Shown here: in pieces, positions 13,934 through 17,395 of the stretch
Layout: the number at the start of each line of letters is the position of its first letter
How positions within the stretch are numbered: position 1 is the stretch's first letter
NCBI GenBank assembly: GCA_937926185.1
Contig: CALEYM010000873.1
Location: forward strand, 1 to 17,395
Origin: an uncultured Bacteroidota bacterium
Lineage (GTDB): Bacteria; Bacteroidota; Bacteroidia; Chitinophagales; Saprospiraceae
Length of the DNA: 17,395 bases
Direction of reading: 5' to 3'
Translations under genes and position numbers: made by a program
The notes under the pieces: generated by a model
The model's database searches: none
Told to the model about the DNA's origin: nothing
Seen by the model: the letters and a program-made list of their open reading frames with translations, nothing else

Positions 13934-16900
13934 ATGAAAATCGCAGAATTTTCCGTTAAAAACGGCCAGTTCACTTTTATCATCTTCCTGGCTGTCATGG
14001 CCCTTGGAATTGGCTCGCTGCTGAATATGCCCCGCGCCGAAGATCCGAAATTCGAAGCGCCCGGCTTCACCATCATTATGCTCTACCCCGGCGCCGGCCC
14101 GGCTGAAATTGAGGATAAGATCACCGACAAGGTGGAAGGCCGCCTGCACGCGCTGGAGAACATCGACCGCATGCGCTCCCACTCGGCCAACGGCCTGAGC
14201 GTGATCACCCTCGAATTCAAACACGGGCAGGACCCCGACCAAAAATACGAGGAGGTTATCCGGGAGATCAACGCTATTCGTCCCGACTTGCCGCAAGATC
14301 TGTATCGCACCGATATCCAGCGTTTCTCTGCTGCCGACGTGGCCATGATGCAACTGGCCATTATTTCTGAACATGCTTCCTGGGAGCAAATGCGCAAAGA
14401 AGCGGAACGCCTCGAAACGAACCTGGAGAAAATCCCCGGCCTGAAAGGCGCCGACGTGTACGGCTTCCCCAAACGCGAGGTGCGCATCGGCCTGAACCTG
14501 CCCAGAATGGCGGCCGAGGGCATTCCGGTCAGCCGGGTGTTGGGCGCCTTGCAAAGCGAAAACGTCTCCATTCCCGGCGGTTCGGTGAACGTGGGTGAAC
14601 GCCAGTTTTTCGTGGAAACCAGCGGCGACTACGAAAGTATCGACGAGGTGCGCAACACCATCATTTTTGCCAACGGCGGAAAGATCGTCTACCTGAAAGA
14701 CCTGGCTCAAGTGGAATTTGCTTACGAAGAACCGCGTCACCTGGCCCGTTTCAACGGCGCCCGCTGCGTGTTCGTGACGGCGCGTATGAAAAACGGCCAG
14801 AATATTGCCGCCGTGGGCAAAGAAGTGAACCAAACCCTCGCAACCTTTGCCGAAGAACTACCCGCCAACATGGACTTCCGCAAGGTGCTCGACCAGGAAG
14901 ATTCCGTGCAAAAACGCCTGTCTCGTTTTGCCAAGGACTTCGGCATAGCTATTTTGCTGGTACTGCTCACCCTGCTTCCGCTGGGTACCCGCGCCGCTAT
15001 CGTGGTGATGATCTCTATACCGCTGTCCATTGCTATCGGTTTGTTTGCGCTTGACCAGCTCGGCTACTCGCTCAATCAACTCAGCATTGTCGGTCTCATC
15101 ATCGCGCTCGGCATCCTAGTAGACGACTCCATCGTGGTAGTGGAAAACATCGAACGCTGGTTGCGTGAAGGACACAACCGGCGCGAAGCGGCCATTCTGG
15201 CCACTAAACAGATAGGCCTGGCCGTACTGGGTTGTACCGCCACGCTCATCCTCGCTTTTCTGCCGCTCTTATTCCTGCCCGAAGCAGCCGGCGATTTTAT
15301 CCGCAGCATGCCCATGGCGGTGGTAACGACGGTGCTGGCCTCCCTGTTCGTATCGCTTACCATTGTGCCTTTCCTCGGCAGCCGGCTCCTGGCCGAACAC
15401 GACGATCCGCGCGGCAATATTTTCCTGCGCGGTTTGAAATGGGTCATTTCCAAATCCTACGCCCGCCTGCTCAACCTGGGCCTGAAATACCCCCGCTGGA
15501 CCATGGTAGCCGCGGCAGCCATTTTCTTCGGCGTGCTCAGTCTCGCCGGACGCGCCGGCTTTGCCGTATTCCCGGCCAGCGAGCGCCCCATGTTTTACAT
15601 CGATGTGGAAACGGCCAGCGGCACCAACCTCGAACATACCAACCGGGTGGTGCAAATGGTCGATTCCGTACTGGCCACGTACATGCCTCCCAAAGATTAC
15701 GGATTGCGGAATACGGATTACGGATTGCCCGTTTCGCAAAAACAAGAAATGCAATCCATTTCCGGAACCGAAAAAAATCCGCAATCTGTCCCGAGGCCTC
15801 GGGATAATCCGCAATTGGTTTATCCCGGCCGCGGCGCGCCTGCCAAAATCATTTCCTACGCCTCCAACGTAGGCCGGGGCAATCCGCGCATGTACTACAA
15901 TGTGATCCCGCGCAACGAAAGTCCCGACTACGGTCAGATACTGGTTCAGTTGCAGGAACGCACGCCGCCGCCGGTGAAGGTGGCCCTGATCGACGAATTG
16001 CGGGAAAAATTCAAATACGTGCCGGGCGCGGTGATCAATGTCAAAAACTTCGAGCAGGGGCCGCCCATCGAAGCCCCCGTGGCCATCCGCATTTTTGGCG
16101 ACAACCTGGATACGCTGCGCAAAGTGGCCGGCCGGGTGGAAGACATGATCGCCGGTATCGAAGGCACGATTTACGTGGACAACCCGATTGCCTCTGTCAA
16201 AACCGACCTGCGGGTAAAGATCAACAAGGACAAGGCCGCCTCGCTCGGTATCCCGATCGCCGAGATCGACCGCATGGTGCGGCTCGGCATCGCCGGTCTG
16301 AATGCCGGCAGTTTCAGTACGCCCGACGGCGACGAGTACAATATCGCAGTTACGCTGCCCAAAGACAAGGTCTTCGCCGACCTTGAGGTATTTAAAAATT
16401 TGTACGTCAACAGTTTAAGCGGCGCCTCCGTGCCGCTGAGCCAGGTGGCGGAACTGGAATTCAAACGTTCGCCCAACACTATTACGCACTACGACAAGGA
16501 TCGGTACACCCTCGTTACCGCCTTTGCGAAAAGCGGCTACCTGGCCCAGGACATCAACAACCAGGTGCAGGAAAAACTGGAGCAAATGGATTTCCCCAAA
16601 GGCTATCACTATGTGATCGCCGGGGAAGTGGAAAGCAGCCAGCGTTCGTTCGGCGGCATGGGCACCATCATCCTGATCACCATTTTCGGTCTGTTGGCGG
16701 TGCTGATCCTGGAATTCAAAACCTTCCGCAGCACCATCATCGTTCTGTCGGTCATTCCGCTGGGCATCATCGGCGCCGTGCTGGCGCTGCTGGCCACGGG
16801 CTACCCCTTCTCTTTCACGGTAGCCGTGGGCCTGATCGCTCTGATGGGTATCGAGGTGAAAAACTCGATACTACTCGTCGATTTCACCAACCAGTTGCGG

Positions 16901-17134
16901 GCCGAGGGTCGCGGCCTGACCGAGGCCATCCAGGAAGCGGGCGAGATCCGTTTCGTGCCCATCCTGCTCACTTCACTCACGGCTATCGGCGGTTTGATGC
17001 CGCTGGCCGTTGAAGAGAACCCGCTGTATTCGCCGCTGGCTTACGTGCTGATCGGGGGATTGATTTCATCCACGCTGTTGTCGCGGATCGTGACGCCGGT
17101 GTTGTATAAGTTGCTGGCGCCGAGGGTGGTGTGA
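13934..17134 (+). CDS. RND efflux permease with an in-frame repeat insertion
   Basis: This is a 1066-residue inner-membrane proton/drug antiporter of the AcrB/HAE type. It has TM1 near 13-30, a periplasmic porter domain, a central TM block (about 335-500), a second porter domain and a final TM block (about 895-1060). LGILVDDSIVVVENIERW carries the proton-relay Asp397 and Asp398. IEVKNSILLVDF carries the matching Lys976. About residues 588-628, after DSVLATYMPP and before PGRGAPAKIISYASNVGRGNP, are encoded by ATCCG-repeat DNA and read as low-complexity sequence. Without it the length would be about 1025, closer to the family. The frame is intact, so the pump may still work with an extra loop in the second porter domain. 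Substrate is unknown; drugs or metabolites are likelier than metals on this sequence, though uncertain. Confidence 0.94.
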   Translation: MKIAEFSVKNGQFTFIIFLAVMALGIGSLLNMPRAEDPKFEAPGFTIIMLYPGAGPAEIEDKITDKVEGRLHALENIDRMRSHSANGLSVITLEFKHGQDPDQKYEEVIREINAIRPDLPQDLYRTDIQRFSAADVAMMQLAIISEHASWEQMRKEAERLETNLEKIPGLKGADVYGFPKREVRIGLNLPRMAAEGIPVSRVLGALQSENVSIPGGSVNVGERQFFVETSGDYESIDEVRNTIIFANGGKIVYLKDLAQVEFAYEEPRHLARFNGARCVFVTARMKNGQNIAAVGKEVNQTLATFAEELPANMDFRKVLDQEDSVQKRLSRFAKDFGIAILLVLLTLLPLGTRAAIVVMISIPLSIAIGLFALDQLGYSLNQLSIVGLIIALGILVDDSIVVVENIERWLREGHNRREAAILATKQIGLAVLGCTATLILAFLPLLFLPEAAGDFIRSMPMAVVTTVLASLFVSLTIVPFLGSRLLAEHDDPRGNIFLRGLKWVISKSYARLLNLGLKYPRWTMVAAAAIFFGVLSLAGRAGFAVFPASERPMFYIDVETASGTNLEHTNRVVQMVDSVLATYMPPKDYGLRNTDYGLPVSQKQEMQSISGTEKNPQSVPRPRDNPQLVYPGRGAPAKIISYASNVGRGNPRMYYNVIPRNESPDYGQILVQLQERTPPPVKVALIDELREKFKYVPGAVINVKNFEQGPPIEAPVAIRIFGDNLDTLRKVAGRVEDMIAGIEGTIYVDNPIASVKTDLRVKINKDKAASLGIPIAEIDRMVRLGIAGLNAGSFSTPDGDEYNIAVTLPKDKVFADLEVFKNLYVNSLSGASVPLSQVAELEFKRSPNTITHYDKDRYTLVTAFAKSGYLAQDINNQVQEKLEQMDFPKGYHYVIAGEVESSQRSFGGMGTIILITIFGLLAVLILEFKTFRSTIIVLSVIPLGIIGAVLALLATGYPFSFTVAVGLIALMGIEVKNSILLVDFTNQLRAEGRGLTEAIQEAGEIRFVPILLTSLTAIGGLMPLAVEENPLYSPLAYVLIGGLISSTLLSRIVTPVLYKLLAPRVV
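15695..15816. repeat. ATCCG-family inverted repeat inside the RND gene
   Basis: The left arm (15695-15728) has four GATTACGG/GATTGCGG-type units. The right arm (15776-15816) has AATCCGCAAT units in the opposite sense. A perfect 16-bp palindrome, TCCCGAGGCCTCGGGA, occupies 15789-15804. It is the same family as 3855-3990 and 7710-7760, here in a coding region and free of stop codons in the RND frame. Confidence 0.92.
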
Positions 17135-17226
17135 AGGTCGATGGGGCATTGAAAAAGTAGAGTTAGGATTTTTTTCAAAAAAAACCCAACTTTGCATACA
17201 AACCGGGGTTTAAACGCTACTTCACC

Positions 17227-17395
17227 ATGATGTCTGACATGACGGCGCCTGCCACAACAGTTAAAACGAAACCGAAAAAACGGAAAATTCCCGCCTGGCT
17301 GATCAAAGAGACCATCGACGGGAGGTCGTTTTATTACGCGGGCTACCGTTCAGTGCTGAGCAAAAGAAAAACGCTCGACGATATCATGCCTGACA
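17227..17395 (+). CDS. Partial Uma2-family (DUF820) protein, N-terminus only
   Basis: 56 codons are visible before the window ends. After a Lys-rich start (KTKPKKRKIPAWLIKE), the segment TIDGRSFYYAGYRSVLSKRK and the following TLDDIMPD resemble the N-terminus of Uma2-family putative PD-(D/E)XK endonucleases. In Bacteroidota these often read IPxxLIYE, YYxGYxxVL and EEIMGSS. The catalytic domain lies outside the window, so the call is tentative. CAACTTTG at 17187-17194 is one mismatch from TAnnTTTG and may be its -7 element. Two adjacent ATGs are possible starts (17227, 17230). Confidence 0.5.
   Translation, partial: MMSDMTAPATTVKTKPKKRKIPAWLIKETIDGRSFYYAGYRSVLSKRKTLDDIMPD

Noticed and set aside
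13898..14833. Minus-strand open frame (311 codons) opposite the RND gene
   Set aside because: It is the mirror of conserved RND codons and starts within the permease; no protein family features.
17167..17187. Terminator after the RND gene
   Set aside because: The GGATTTTTTT/AAAAAAAACC pairing is almost all A-T, with no GC stem, so it is not a convincing intrinsic terminator.

Overview
The window looks like a Bacteroidota chromosome segment. The evidence is a type IX secretion (T9SS) C-terminal sorting domain on the first protein, a protein with the layout of the gliding/T9SS motor subunit GldM, promoter elements of the Bacteroidota form (TTG/TTTG, about 19 bp, TAnnTTTG) and a general lack of Shine-Dalgarno sequences. 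The repeat-rich gaps and a Uma2-like N-terminus at the right edge suggest Saprospiria or a related class, but that finer placement is inference.

Layout, left to right. 146-1306 (+) encodes a secreted fibronectin-III protein with a T9SS sorting domain, closed by a strong terminator. 1378-2010 (-) is a 1-Cys peroxiredoxin with a well-formed promoter, divergent from 2175-3038 (+), a UbiA/MqnP-type prenyltransferase. A gap of about 250 bp holds a large inverted-repeat element with internal hairpins. Then come purN (3297-3857, +), a block of ATCCG-type repeats, and a second UbiA-family enzyme of the polyprenyl-phosphate phosphoribosyltransferase type (4008-4895, +). The latter converges, with 1 nt between stops, on a secreted CotH-like protein (4897-5901, -). 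6111-7670 (+) encodes an orphan GldM-like protein. 7764-9407 (+) encodes a PolX-type protein with an intact PHP nuclease and a decayed polymerase site. 9624-10448 (-) is a PAS-like/LuxR-HTH regulator, divergent from a TetR regulator (10563-11174, +). The right third is a tripartite efflux system: TolC-like channel (11334-12695), lipoprotein adaptor (12771-13895) and RND permease (13934-17134). The start of a probable Uma2-family protein runs off the right edge.

The TetR gene has a promoter whose spacer contains a 17-bp palindrome, which fits autorepression. Part of that site recurs before the tolC-like gene, which suggests that TetR controls the pump.

The most unusual feature is a set of short-period (7-8 bp) repeats, often arranged as inverted pairs around hairpins. 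They fill gaps, appear to supply the stop codons of purN and polX, and in one case lie in frame inside the RND permease as about 41 extra codons. The other two leading findings are the orphan GldM-like protein and the PolX with a lost polymerase metal site. No gap exceeds 300 bp. No rRNA, tRNA, CRISPR array or insertion sequence was seen.
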